The notes below the pieces were generated by a model. The model was not told the origin of the DNA. It was given only the letters and a program-made list of their open reading frames with translations, and did not search any database. The position numbers and the translations under genes are program-made. Shown here piece by piece: positions 33,049-44,140 of a stretch of DNA of 64,000 nt (the stretch's first letter is position 1; each line of letters starts with the position of its first letter). The stretch lies in assembly GCA_964036665.1 (NCBI GenBank), contig OZ038533.1, positions 18,224,575 through 18,288,574 on the forward strand. The letters run 5' to 3'. Source of the DNA: Gordius sp. MW1. Taxonomy: Eukaryota > Nematomorpha > Gordioida > Gordea > Gordiidae.

Positions 33049-36000
33049 ATGTTGAATATATTTTTGATTTGGATTTTTGGGATTATTGTTAAAATAATAA
33101 CCAATTTTATACGATTCATTACTGTTACAGTAAATTTAGTACGTAAAGGACGAAAATACAAATTATGTGATCACATTGAAAACCTCAAGCTACATGATAG
33201 CTTAATTATTAAAAATACTCTAAAAATGGGGTATGTCATATATAGGGAGGACAAGTACCATATGATTTATCCAATGATTATAAAACGCGGAAGTGGGGCT
33301 AGTAGGCGTAAGGCGCGAGGAATCGATGTCAAGTCCTGGCAAACTACCTGTACTGGTCCTTCATTATATAATATAAAATCGATCCCACTTATGTTGGGGC
33401 GATTACGAATTAATTGGTGTAATATTACCAATTTTATTGTTTCGGAATTTAGTGATCATAATTATTTGCATCCTTATGCGTATGTTGAATCGTTAACTAC
33501 TCCTAGTGACGTTAATGAAAGCCTTTTTAAAACGGGAAGGTTTGAAATGTTAATAGAAATTAAAGGGTTAAAATGGGAAATAATTTTAGACACCTTAAAA
33601 TTAGCTCGTCGAGTGAAAAATGAGAACGCTTACGCCAAAGTTAATAATTGGATTAGTAAGTACAGGTACGGTGGTATGGGGAGAATATGGATGAATTGTA
33701 ATAATTTGTTAAATAACGAGATTAATAGTAAATTAAGAAAGATAAGGGACAAAAGGATGGGTAGATATAAATGGAAGGAAAAATTCTTAAATTGTGATAA
33801 AAAATATATGGTACAAAATAATCCCAACCGCGAACCTGAATTAAACGTTGTCAATGTTATTTTAGGTAAAGTCCCGACCATTGAAATACAGTTAAAAAAT
33901 GGCCCTGTAACCTTTATTTTTGATACGGGTTCTTCCGTAACGGTCATAAGCAAAAATGATTATTTTGCGAGTGGTATCGAAGGATTGTATACAGTTTCTA
34001 ACTTAGAAATTAAGGTTTTCAATAATGAAAAGGTGCGTTTAGTAGGGCAATGTGAGGCACGCGTAACTATAAATAACATTAGTAGAAATTTGATGTTATA
34101 CGTGTCGGAGACGGGGACGAGTAATATTTTCGGGTGGGACTGGATTCAGAGTTTTGACTTAGAGTGGCTTAAAATCATTAGAGGTATCCCTGGAGAATTT
34201 CGTAATTTTATTAAGGTAGAGGTGGTTTCTGAAAGGGGAGTTGAGGACCAAGCCCAAGACATATGGGACAAATTTCCGCTTATGTTTAAGGGGGGATTAG
34301 GATGTCTGAAACGCTTTGAGGCTACCATGAAATTTAAGGAAGGTGTCAAACCCAAATTTTGTCCGGCCAGAAGAGTGCCGTACGAGTGGAGATCGGAGAT
34401 TGAGGAAGAACTAAAAAAGTGGGTTAAGGAGGGGATAACAAAGCCTGTGGTATTTAGTTATTGGGCAACCCCACTGGTCCCCGTTAGGAAGGCGGACGGA
34501 AAATTGCGGCTCTGTGCTGATTTCCGCATTACCTTAAATCCTAATATTGAACTGGTCAGATTCCCGCTGCCAAGACTGGAAGAGATATTGGTTAAACTGA
34601 GTGGGTGTAAGGTGTTCTCCAAAATCGACTTCGCTACTGCCTACCTGCAATTAAAAGTGTCTGAAGAAATGAGTCAGAGTTTAACCATTAACACCCATTT
34701 AGGTCTCTTCACTTTTCTTAGGTTGCCTTTCGGCTTGAGCATATCGGCTCCCATTTTCCAAATGGCTATGAATTCCCTATTTCAGGGCTTAGAAGGTGTT
34801 TTCTACTATATGGATGATCTATTAATAGCGGGGCGAAGTGAAGCTGAACATAATTTCCGATTAATGGAGGTTTTAAGAATAATTGAAAATAATGGGTTAA
34901 GGGTGTCTAAAGAAAAATGTATATTTAGAGTAAACAAAATATCCTATCTGGGACATATTATTGAAAATGGAACAATCCGACCTCTTGAAAACAAGGTAGC
35001 CGCGTTAAGGGACATTCGAGCCCCCAAATCTAAAAAAGAATTGCAATCTTTTCTGGGATTAATAAATTACTACCATAAATATATTCCAAGGTTTGCGGCC
35101 CGAGCAAGGACATTATATGATCTCATAAAAATCAATACCATCTTTAAGTGGGGCGAAGAGGCAGAAGCCATATTTCAAGGTCTTAAAGAGTGCGTCGTAA
35201 AAGCTCCAGTCTTAATTGGCTTTAACCGAGATAAGGAAATACATATCGTAGTAGATGCGTCGCAAGAGGCGGTCGGGGGGGCATTGCTACAAGTTATAGA
35301 GGGTATGGAACGACCCGTAAGCTACTTTTCACGCAAATTCCGGGATCCCGAACTACGGTACTCCGTAATCGAAAAGGAAGCGTTGGCTGTGGTCTATGGC
35401 CTAGTTAAATGTCGGGAATATATCGTAGGTAAACACTTTACCTTGTACACTGATCACAAGCCCTTGGTATCGCTATTTCGGAAGGACAATCACGATCTGA
35501 TGTTATCTTCGCGACTGCAGAGATGGTTGGTGGTGGTCGGAGCTTTTGATATGGACATAGCGTATCGTAAGGGAAATCGCAACTATCTGGCGGACACATT
35601 ATCCCGCATGTATGGGGAAGGTAAAACTGCGGATCCTGAAACGAATGAAATTGACAATTCGGTGGAGGGAATATATAATCAAGACGATACTCCCTGCGTA
35701 TTGCATATATCCGAAGGAGGTCCCATCTCCTGGAACGATGTCAAAGAGGCGTCAACGGAGGACGTTGAAATCCAGAAATTGCGGGAGTGCCTTCAAGGAC
35801 AGGCAGAATGGCCATTGGCGCTTATCGCTTACCAGAGGGTTAAAAAACAATTAAATTTAGTAGGGGGTGTAAATAAAGGTTTGCGATTAGTAATCCCCAA
35901 AGGTCTTCGTCAAGAAGTGCTAAAAGAGCTCCATCTCGGACATCAAGGAATTGTGAAAATGAAGAGATGGGCCCGAGAATATGTTTGGTGGCCCCAAATA

Positions 36001-36765
36001 ACTAAAGACATAATGGAGGTATGTCAGAGTTGCGAGGCGTGTAATAGAATCGCGGCTATGCCTCCAAAAGTAAAGTGTACGCGTTGGGTCATAACACGTC
36101 ATCCGTGGGACAGGATACATGTCGATTTCTTTGAATGTCTAGGGAAGGTCTACTTTCTTGTTGTCGATGCGTGCACGAAATGGGTAGAATATGAAAGGGT
36201 AAACGGTAGTTCTACGCGAATAGTAATAAGGGTCTTAAAAGGTTTAATAGCGAAGTATGGTTTGCCAAAAACCATAGTTTCGGATGGAGGGCCGGCTTTT
36301 ACCAGTCGACCATTTGGGGAATTTTGCAAAAGTCATGGGATGGAGCACATCATAACGGTGCCGTATCACCCTAAATCCAATGGCCAAGCTGAACGTATGG
36401 TAGGGGTGGTTAAGGGGTGGCTATTAAAAGAAAAAGGTGGAGGGGGTGAACAATGGCTCATGAAGTTGATGTATCACAACGCGGTCGGCCAAGATGGGAA
36501 GTCACCATCATCCAAATTTTTGGGACGTACAGGTCGTTTGCGATTAGATCACCTGATGCCCGAAGAGGGTAGGAGGAGGGAAGGAATGCCATTACGTTTT
36601 AAATTGGGGGACATGGTTTGGATGAGAATGTATCAGGGGCCCAATAAATGGGTAAAGGGGATAATTATAGCCGTAGAAGGGGGGTACCGGTTAAGAGTGG
36701 CCATGGAAACGGGCGTCGAGGTTTGGCGACATGTGGATCAGTTGAAGAAAAGGGGAGGGGTGTAG
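33049..36765 (+). CDS. pol: Gypsy A Pol polyprotein (1238 aa)
   Basis: A single frame runs from an ATG at 33049 to TAG at 36763. Residues 3-30 are hydrophobic, unusual for Pol. Residues 50-280 are unassigned. The protease motif FDTGSSVTVIS is near residue 290; RT has LRLCADFRI (485) and the catalytic YYMDD (585). RNase H has VVDASQEAVGGAL (about 733) and YTDHKPL (800). The integrase H2C2 finger (HLGHQG...CQSCEAC) is near 960-1000, then core residues in HVDFF (1025), VSDGGPAF (1077) and NGQAERM (about 1113). All catalytic motifs are intact and no stop interrupts the frame. Pol copies the element RNA to DNA and integrates it. The N-terminal 280 residues may replace a Gag region (inference). Confidence 0.95.
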   Translation: MLNIFLIWIFGIIVKIITNFIRFITVTVNLVRKGRKYKLCDHIENLKLHDSLIIKNTLKMGYVIYREDKYHMIYPMIIKRGSGASRRKARGIDVKSWQTTCTGPSLYNIKSIPLMLGRLRINWCNITNFIVSEFSDHNYLHPYAYVESLTTPSDVNESLFKTGRFEMLIEIKGLKWEIILDTLKLARRVKNENAYAKVNNWISKYRYGGMGRIWMNCNNLLNNEINSKLRKIRDKRMGRYKWKEKFLNCDKKYMVQNNPNREPELNVVNVILGKVPTIEIQLKNGPVTFIFDTGSSVTVISKNDYFASGIEGLYTVSNLEIKVFNNEKVRLVGQCEARVTINNISRNLMLYVSETGTSNIFGWDWIQSFDLEWLKIIRGIPGEFRNFIKVEVVSERGVEDQAQDIWDKFPLMFKGGLGCLKRFEATMKFKEGVKPKFCPARRVPYEWRSEIEEELKKWVKEGITKPVVFSYWATPLVPVRKADGKLRLCADFRITLNPNIELVRFPLPRLEEILVKLSGCKVFSKIDFATAYLQLKVSEEMSQSLTINTHLGLFTFLRLPFGLSISAPIFQMAMNSLFQGLEGVFYYMDDLLIAGRSEAEHNFRLMEVLRIIENNGLRVSKEKCIFRVNKISYLGHIIENGTIRPLENKVAALRDIRAPKSKKELQSFLGLINYYHKYIPRFAARARTLYDLIKINTIFKWGEEAEAIFQGLKECVVKAPVLIGFNRDKEIHIVVDASQEAVGGALLQVIEGMERPVSYFSRKFRDPELRYSVIEKEALAVVYGLVKCREYIVGKHFTLYTDHKPLVSLFRKDNHDLMLSSRLQRWLVVVGAFDMDIAYRKGNRNYLADTLSRMYGEGKTADPETNEIDNSVEGIYNQDDTPCVLHISEGGPISWNDVKEASTEDVEIQKLRECLQGQAEWPLALIAYQRVKKQLNLVGGVNKGLRLVIPKGLRQEVLKELHLGHQGIVKMKRWAREYVWWPQITKDIMEVCQSCEACNRIAAMPPKVKCTRWVITRHPWDRIHVDFFECLGKVYFLVVDACTKWVEYERVNGSSTRIVIRVLKGLIAKYGLPKTIVSDGGPAFTSRPFGEFCKSHGMEHIITVPYHPKSNGQAERMVGVVKGWLLKEKGGGGEQWLMKLMYHNAVGQDGKSPSSKFLGRTGRLRLDHLMPEEGRRREGMPLRFKLGDMVWMRMYQGPNKWVKGIIIAVEGGYRLRVAMETGVEVWRHVDQLKKRGGV

Positions 36766-36771
36766 GGATAA

Positions 36772-37167
36772 GTATTATACTTTACGCTTTATATTTTTCT
36801 ATCGTATATAGACACCCGATGTCATATATGTGAACGATACAATCATATCACCCCCGAATGCTATTATTACGAGCTGGTGCGGGAAATTGGGAAGGTGTGT
36901 TATATTTGTAACGAAAGGGGGACACACGATTGGAAGTATTGCCAATGGAATTGTAATGAAAATGTCACAGGCCGGCGAATCAAACGAAGATGGATTCGTG
37001 CGCGAGTAGCTGAGGGCGAAAAACGCCGAAAATTTAAAGAGGTCAGTACCCAAACTGATCAATGGCAGGAAAGCTTTCAACAACTTGCCGCCGGGATGCG
37101 AAAAATCCAAATCGTGAAACCCCTAAGAATTGAGCCGGTCTTACAGAGCGCCACCCGTAACCCTTAA
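36772..37167 (+). CDS. Gypsy A 3' ORF: tandem zinc-knuckle protein
   Basis: After the pol TAG and a second in-frame stop (TAA, 36769-36771), the same frame is open to TAA at 37165. It encodes two knuckles: CHICERYNHITPEC (C-x2-C-x4-H-x4-C, from 36820) and CYICNERGTHDWKYC (C-x2-C-x5-H-x4-C, from 36895). A basic stretch follows (GRRIKRRWIRAR). No ATG precedes the first knuckle, so a spliced message, reading through two stops or a non-ATG start would be needed. Zinc knuckles normally belong to Gag, upstream of pol. Gypsy B carries a 3' ORF with a similar motif. Confidence 0.6.
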   Translation, partial: VLYFTLYIFLSYIDTRCHICERYNHITPECYYYELVREIGKVCYICNERGTHDWKYCQWNCNENVTGRRIKRRWIRARVAEGEKRRKFKEVSTQTDQWQESFQQLAAGMRKIQIVKPLRIEPVLQSATRNP

Positions 37168-37358
37168 GTCCATTGCATCGAAACCAATGTCGTGTAATTA
37201 TTCATAATCACATGCCACCGTTTACAAATGTTACGCTTTATATGTCACTATTCATTAATGTCCCCTTTTATATGTTACCCATTATAATATATACCCTTGA
37301 CCCTGGGTTTGTTCACGGTTTGAGGTGGGACTAAAAAAAAAAAAAAAAAAAAAGGAGG

Positions 37359-38293
37359 TGTCGTATCTCTATCCACGTGAAATTGCACCTGCCTTACGAG
37401 GAAAAGTTAATTATTGATTGATGTGGGTATTTAAAGTTGGGGAATAGGTAGGATCGAATAAGGCCAACCAATTTAGCTAAAGAGAGAAATGCTCTAGGTG
37501 GAGTAGCTGTTTAAATTAAAAGAAGGGAATGTTTTAGCGGGGGCAAATGGTAAGATTAATGGGCCTAGTTAAGGATGGGAATGTTTCATTTGGGTTGAAG
37601 GCATAGTTAAGGATGGGAATGTTTCATTTGGGTTGACCATTAAGGTCAACGTACTGAGAAATGGGTTGGATGGATAGTTTAATATAGGGGTATGGAAAGT
37701 AGGAATGCGTAGGTGTATTAGGTAGGTGTATTAGCATTAAGATTAATGGGCTAGGAAATGAGTTCGGATAAGTTTAAAGTAAGGTCGGGGTTGATTTAAT
37801 GTTATTCCTTTTCTTGTAAGTTAGAAAATAAACAAATGGGACAACGAACCCAGAAGGTTGAGGAACCCTATAGATATAAAAGCCCAAGTATACAGTGAAA
37901 ATTTAATTATAATTCTTTTCTTTTTCTCCTGAGTAACTCTCCCACTTGGAAGATACGTAAATATTTTTCCCCTTAACGTTGTTAACCTATACCCCCACAT
38001 TGTCTGAATTCTACCCCTAAAACTATATATACGGATATTCCCCGAAAACCTGTTCCGGCTAAAACGTTCCGTGACCTGTATTGATCATAGATTCAATAAA
38101 ATTCTCATATATTGTCAAGCGTGATATCAATAAAATAAAATCCTCTTTTACGCCTTGTATCAACCTAACCGCAGTATAAATAACCATATAAACCCGGACT
38201 ACCGACGTAACAATTGACCAACGACCTTTCATCGTTTCCCTCAAAACTCCTCAGTTGACGACACATCTTTCTCTTCCTTTACCGGACTTAACA
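37359..38293 (+). repeat. Gypsy A 3' LTR
   Basis: It begins TGTCGTATCTC directly after a run of about 21 A and GGAGG (37333-37358), which serves as the polypurine tract. It ends ACTTAACA, followed by the duplicated GTCAT. Confidence 0.9.
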
Positions 38294-38597
38294 GTCATGA
38301 ATGATACTTTTTGGTATACGGGCGCCTGCTGCAAGATCTCAAAATATTCCCCCTTCCCCTATGCGTCGCACAAAACTTTAAATTTACTGGCGCCTGCTGC
38401 AAGATTCCCCCCCCCCCCTTTATACATACGATTTTTATGATTCATAATATATATAACTGTCAATGTTAAAATCGCAATATCATGATTGCAATGATATTAT
38501 TTTTTGGTTTCTGAAATAGTGGATATGTATAAAATATATATGAATTTGGAGAAATAAATATATTGAAAAGTGAACGCTCTCAAGATCGGTTATATTA
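38294..38597 (+). repeat. Composite B middle LTR (main part)
   Basis: It continues the six bases TGTCAT left at 31179-31184 on the other side of Gypsy A. It ends GTTATATTA, followed by the likely primer-binding site TGGTGTCAGAAG at 38600-38611. It matches the last LTR at 44141-44443. Confidence 0.85.
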
Positions 38598-38835
38598 TTT
38601 GGTGTCAGAAGAAGAAAATAAAGAAGAGAGGAATATCAGAAGAATTAAAATAATAACTATTATTCTACATTAAAGGTAATTATATAATAAATGTATTTTT
38701 TAATATTAGTATTAATAATAATATTAATATTTTTGTTAACCTTTAGAGAAATAAAAATATTTTTAATTAAATTAATTATTTTATACATATAATTTTGGCG
38801 GCGATATTAATAATTAAAAAAAAAAATTTATTATC

Positions 38836-39264
38836 ATGTTTATTACTAAAAAAAGGTCGATATTGATTAATTATTATAATTTTTTATTTGATAAATATAT
38901 TATTTTAATATTTCTTTTAATATTAATGTGTCTGATAATTTATTATAAAGTTAAAAGAGTTGAGAGATTATATAAATTGTCAACAAAAGTTTGTTTTGTT
39001 TGTAAAAGACCGTGACATTTGATGAAAAATTGTAGAAGGAATAGGATGGGTCGCATTAATAGTTTTAACAGAAATTTAAATTATGACAATAATTTTAATG
39101 GTACTTGGTTGAGGGATAGTAAGAGAACTAGAGGTGATAATTACGTTAGCGATAGGCGAGAGTATGAACCCGAGGTAGGTCCGTCATATGTTAGGTGTTG
39201 GTGCGCGTGCACAGGAAATTGTAATAAAAAGGGTAGATTGGATCAGAGAAATGTCAGCGATTGA
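38836..39264 (+). pseudogene. Gypsy B ORF1: hydrophobic segment and zinc knuckle (stop in knuckle)
   Basis: From ATG 38836 the frame encodes a strongly hydrophobic stretch (IILIFLLILMCLIIYY) and then CFVCKRP, a TGA stop (39014-39016) and HLMKNC, so the C-x2-C-x4-H-x4-C knuckle is split by the stop. Reading continues in the same frame to 39262. The layout matches Gypsy A ORF1 and supports a shared, unusual ORF1. Confidence 0.6.
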
Positions 39265-39417
39265 CTAGAAAGTTGTAATTGTAATAAACAGTTTAAAAAT
39301 GTAAATAATTGTTCTTCTCTTCCTTTACCGTCAAATTTAGTTAATAATTATAAAAAATTTAACGCGCGTTCGCACTTTATCAATTTTTTTAATGCACCTA
39401 TTACGCCGCGTCTAACA

Positions 39418-40908
39418 TTGGTAATAAATGGTATTGATGTAAAATTTTTGCTAGATACCGGTTCGTCCATTACTTTGATGGCTGAGTCAGAATTTAAAAA
39501 GTTATGGCCGTCGCACAGTTTGTCGAAGGCCGATGTTTTGGCAAAACAAGTTAATGGCGATTGTATCCAATTAACTAGTTGTACTTGGGTTTGGGTTAGC
39601 GCAGGTGAAGAAATATTGCGTTTAAAGTTATATCTTGTGAAGGAAAGGGTGGAAAGTATTTTAGGATGGTCTTGGATATGCAAATTGGGTCCGTTAAATA
39701 ATTGGTGGGGTGTGTGTGATAGGCTTTGCGATAAACCTGTAATTAGGAAGGTAGGAAATATAATCTACCCCCGTGTTAATTGCCCATTTTTGGTTAGGAG
39801 TCATCTGACTATGAGATGGAACTCCAAAGGAGAGAGTTCGTTGTTGACGGCTAGGTGTAAAAGTCCCTCTGTAAATCCTGGTAGGGCTTGGGGTGCTAAA
39901 TTTAATATTCTTAGTATACAAAAGGGTTTAAGAGATCTAATTCAGGAGAAATATGCACCAATATTTGAAGATAAGCTAGGTTGCTTAAAGGAAGGTATTT
40001 TTTCCATTAGACTTAAAGAGAATGCTCAACCTAGGTTTTGCCCAGCGAGGCGTGTTCCTTTTTTGTGGACAGGTACAACAGACTTTGGATAAGTGGCTAA
40101 CCGACGGTGTAATAGAACCCGTTGAATTTTCCGAGTGGGCTACCCCACTGGTTCCAGTTAAAAAGGCGGATGGGTCAATTAGGGTATGCGCGGATTATAG
40201 AATAACGGTCAATAAATATGTGGTCGACGTCAAATACCCATTACCCAGATTAGAATGTATTTTATCTAATTTGCGTGGTGCGAATTATTTTTCTAAGATC
40301 GATCTTGCAAACGCTTATTTACAATTAAAGGTTGATTGCAAGACGGCGTTAGTTTTAACTATTAACACTAACCAAGGGTTGTTTGCTTTCAAAAGATTAC
40401 CTTTCGGTCTTAGTGTGTCAGCGCCGATTTTTCAAAGAACCATGGCTTCCTTGTTTGCTAAAATGGAGGGTGTAATTTATTATTTAGACGATATCTTGGT
40501 TACTGGATCTAATAAAAACGAGCATGACCAACGTCTAGACATGGTGTTAAACTTAATAAAAATTTAGGGTCTACGGTTATCAGCAAAAAAATGTGTTTTT
40601 TTGTGTGCAGGAGATTACGTATTTGGGACACGTACTAGGTAAAGGTACGATTCGTCCGGTATTAAGTAAAATTAAAGATTTACAGCAGTTGAAAGCGCCG
40701 AGTAATAAAAAGGAATTGAAATCGTTTTTGGGAATGATGGTGCATTATGTCAGCTTGAGGATGAAGTTGAGCATCCGGTAATGTATTTCGCCAAGAAATT
40801 AAATAAGACCGAACTTAACTACTCTGTTATAGAGAAAGAAGCTTTGGCTATGGTGTATGGACTAAAACGGTGTAGGGAATTTTTGATAGGTAAAAAATTC
40901 ATCGTTTA
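39418..40908 (+). pseudogene. Gypsy B protease and reverse transcriptase (broken)
   Basis: The first frame has the protease motif FLLDTGSSITLM near 39450 and runs to the RT entry FCPARRVPF. A frame change at about 40060 leads to 40079-40567 with VRVCADYRITVN-type motifs and the catalytic YYLDDILVTG. A stop at 40565 and another frame change follow, then an internal deletion at about 40745 removes the RT connection up to late RNase H (YSVIEKEALAMVYG). It is interrupted at 40908 by a hAT MITE. Non-functional. Confidence 0.85.
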
Positions 40909-42188
40909 TTAGTGATGCGGTAAAACCGAGAAAAATCTCGGTCTCGTCTCGTCTCGTCTCGAAAAACCGAGACGAGACGAGACGAGAATTTGAAAAATGT
41001 AGTCGAGATCGAGACGAGAATTTTGATGTCGAGACGAGACGATACGAGATTTTCCCGGCGAGATCTCGACTTTTTATTGATCGTTAGATTTTAGTAAATT
41101 ATTGTGTATTTTAATTTGCATGATTTACATTTAAGGTATTAAGTGTAGATCAATATGTATATTTATATAGCATTATTAAATATTACAAAATGTTAGGCTT
41201 AGAATGAGTTCTGATGGAATAGTGAATACTACTAAAGCATATTTGAATTTCGCAATTAATCATCCTGCATGATGCGGTAATTATAAATAGGTCGTCATCA
41301 GTTTAAATAATTAAACAAGTTAAGCTAAGGTGGCTCGAAATTTTTAAGCACCCGCCTAACGATTTGAAAAGTACAATAAAATATTTAATGACACCGTAGT
41401 AAATTAAATCTTAAATTATGAGTTTTCTAGAAGTTTTTATTCTTCAACTAATAGTATACCTGCCAAATTTTTGAACCTTAATAAGACATTATGTGAATAC
41501 GTAGTTTTCTCATATGCATTACTTTTCACATATATGCTGGGTGGGCAGGTGCACATAAACTTACTATAATTTCTATAATTGTGCAATATAAAATAAATAC
41601 ACGAACCTATACTGTACAAGATAAATTACTATTTAATGGCAAAGTTAGTTAGATTGAAAGTAATTAATTAGAATACAAATTTGACTATAATGATTTTTGT
41701 CGTAAAATTAAATATCTTTGATTTAAAGAAGGATCTCTATTTGCTCTTAAGCAATTAAGTCAACTATAAGCGAACTTATAATTTTCTATGTCTATTTTAG
41801 TTAACAAACCTAGTTAATTTGATATAAATGATATAATTTGCTAGAACAATAAAATTTAAATTTCTATACCTTAAATTTTTAGAATTTTTTTAGTCTGCAC
41901 TTTCCATGGAAAATGTTATATATATGAATTAATTCATATAGATAATATTGTTAATGAGATGTCGTATCCCGCTAAATCTTTAAAAAGTTTGTGTATTAAA
42001 GCTTTTCAAAAAATATAAAATGCCATTAGGATTTTTTAACCTATATTTTTAAAAAGTCGAGACGAGACGAGAATTCTCGTCGAGACGAGACGAGATCGAG
42101 ATTTTTCTAGACCGAGACGAGATCGAGATTTTCATAATCGCTCCCGAGACGAGACGAGATTACCGAGACGAGACGAGATCGAAACACT
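40909..42188 (+). mobile_element. hAT MITE with CGAGACGAGA repeats (1280 bp)
   Basis: It is flanked by the perfect 8-bp duplication ATCGTTTA (40901-40908 and 42189-42196) and splits the Gypsy B RNase H codons for the TDHKP motif. Both ends carry many GTCTCGTCTCG / CGAGACGAGA units; the terminal bases are TTAGTGATGC and, in reverse, AGTGTTTCG. No transposase is present. The related inverted copy is at 27506-29270. Confidence 0.9.
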
Positions 42189-42196
42189 ATCGTTTA

Positions 42197-43473
42197 TACA
42201 GATCATAAACCATTGATAGGCTTGTTTCGGAAAGATAACAACGAAGATGTCCCCCAGATTGCAGCGATGGTTATTAGTGTTAGGTAATTTTACACTAACG
42301 TTGATTTATCGTAAGGGAGGGGATAACGAATTGGCCGATGTTTTGTCTAGGTTAGGTCCGGAAAATATTAACTCGGAGGAGTCTCCATTGGCATGCGAAA
42401 CAGTCGGCGGTCACGTAATAAATGCCTTAAAAATCGTAGATATGGAGGATATCTCCGCTGCTTGCAACACTGAGAGGGATATTAGTGTAACCAAGAAGAT
42501 ATTAATTGGAGAGGAAACGCAAGAACAGGTGCCACAGCAATATAAAAATGCGCTGTGTGAGCTGTATATCGAAGGCGGTTGTCTAAAAAGAGCCGATAAG
42601 GTAGTTATACCCGATGTACTTAGGCCGGCAATTTTAGAAATGTTACATAAGGGACATTTCGGTACGGTTAAAATGAAGGCTTTAGCCAGGCAGTATGTCT
42701 GGTGGCCTGGAATATCGAAAAACATTGAAGAGCGGATTAGACAATGTGATTTATGCAAGTCTAATGCTACAATGCCTCGTAGAAATAAAGCTGCGAGATG
42801 GCCTCGACCTAGAGAACCTTGGGAAAGGGTACACATCGATTTTTTGAATGGGAAAAGAAAAACTATATAATCGTAGTCGATGCATATTCCGGTTGGACGG
42901 AATTTCAGAAAATTACTAACACGACTGCTAGAGTGACCATAAGTTTTTTAAAGAGCTTGGTCGGTTCTTATGGTTTTCCTAGTATGCCTGTCACGGACAG
43001 CGGCAAAGCGTTTGTGAGCGTTGAATTAAGACTTTTTGTCAGACGTGGAAAATTAAGCACGTGTTAACACCGCCATAACATCCGAGTTCCAATGGTCAGG
43101 TGGAACTATGTGGGAATAGTAAAGAAGTGGTTAAGACTTGCCAAATCAGAAAGCGATGGTGTTTAGTTAACTAAGTTATATTAATGCAGCACCTCGTGGT
43201 TTGGAACGGCCTCCAGTAGGAATGGAATTTTTAGGTCGAAAACTAAGGTGTCCCGTTGATTTAATTCACGAGCGGAGCCCTGTAGTGAGCAATAATGCTA
43301 TTCCAAAATATAATGTAGATCAACTGGTGTGGTGTAGAAATTACACCGGTGCGCCTAAATTGTTGATATCGCGCGTAGTGGAAGTGATAACTTCCAAGAT
43401 TTATAAAGTGAGCGTGCTGCATACTAACAAAGTTGAAACACGACATTGTGAGCAGCTAATGTTATATTCTTAA
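42197..43473 (+). pseudogene. Gypsy B RNase H end and integrase (broken)
   Basis: After the MITE the frame resumes with TDHKPLIGLFRKDNN. The 42247-42870 frame carries LQRWLLVLG, the H2C2 finger (HKGHFG...CDLC) and ERVHIDFL. Core pieces IIVVDAYSGWTEF and VTDSGKAF follow in 42819-43067, and the C-terminal region in 43201-43473. At least three frameshifts separate them and the catalytic glutamate segment is degraded. Confidence 0.8.
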
Positions 43474-43513
43474 TTATATTCGTTATTTATATCACAGGGA
43501 TGGACATTATTAC

Positions 43514-44127
43514 TTCCTGGTGTAGAATAAGGATTACAGTGGAGCGGATAGCAGAGCTGGTGAGACCGGGTCCGGTACTCATTAGCGTTCTCATCGGAGC
43601 CGATGAGCTGCCACGGCTACGCTCCTAATATGAACCAAACCTAACCCCTGTGAGGCCGATGGCTCAGGGAAGAAGGGAGAATGCAATAAGACATGCTAAT
43701 ACGAGGAGAGGACGGCGGGCTCGAAGAGCGCTTCGAAGAAGGTGCGGAGGTTGTGGAACATGGCACCTACCCCCAATGTGCGAAACTGAGTGAGGCGCAG
43801 TTGCACATCAGGGTACGGCAGAGAGAGCGCCATTGAACAATGCAGGAGTGCCGCTTGTTGAGTTTGAGCGGGTTAGAGCTACAACGGAAGCGTTGAACGT
43901 GCTCCCGCAAGGGGCAAACGTTTTGTTTATGCGACACGCAGTGTAGCTCCCATTGCGCGTATCAGCTCGGGCACGGTGGTATCCACTCCTGACGGCCTAA
44001 CTCCTGCTAGAGGTAGTGCTCCTAACTGTACGACGCCTGATAACATAACAGCCACGGAAGAACACATATTAATGGAGGAAGATGTGTTTTCGGGGGGTGC
44101 TGATGAAGAGGCGGACGGCAATTTTTT
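43514..44127 (+). pseudogene. Gypsy B 3' ORF, frameshifted copy
   Basis: This is about 95% identical by eye to the open copy at 30546-31169, but an early TAA (CTCCTAATATGAACC) and several small changes break it. The knuckle region reads CGGCGTWHLPPMC in the corresponding frame (Arg replaced by a changed codon). Confidence 0.75.
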
Positions 44128-44140
44128 AAAAAAAGGATGA

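Larger units (their letters stand above)
31185..38293 (+). mobile_element. Gypsy A, apparently intact Ty3/Gypsy retrotransposon
   Basis: The element is bounded by the 5-bp duplication GTCAT (31180-31184 and 38294-38298). The LTRs of 934-935 bp differ at about five places by eye. The order is LTR, primer-binding site, ORF1, pol, 3' ORF, A-rich tract, LTR. It lies in the first six bases of the middle LTR of composite B; the same LTR at 44141 shows the empty site. The near-identity of the LTRs implies a recent insertion. Confidence 0.92.

Noticed and set aside
33630..33953. Minus-strand frame of 107 codons
   Set aside because: It is antisense to the intact Gypsy A pol.
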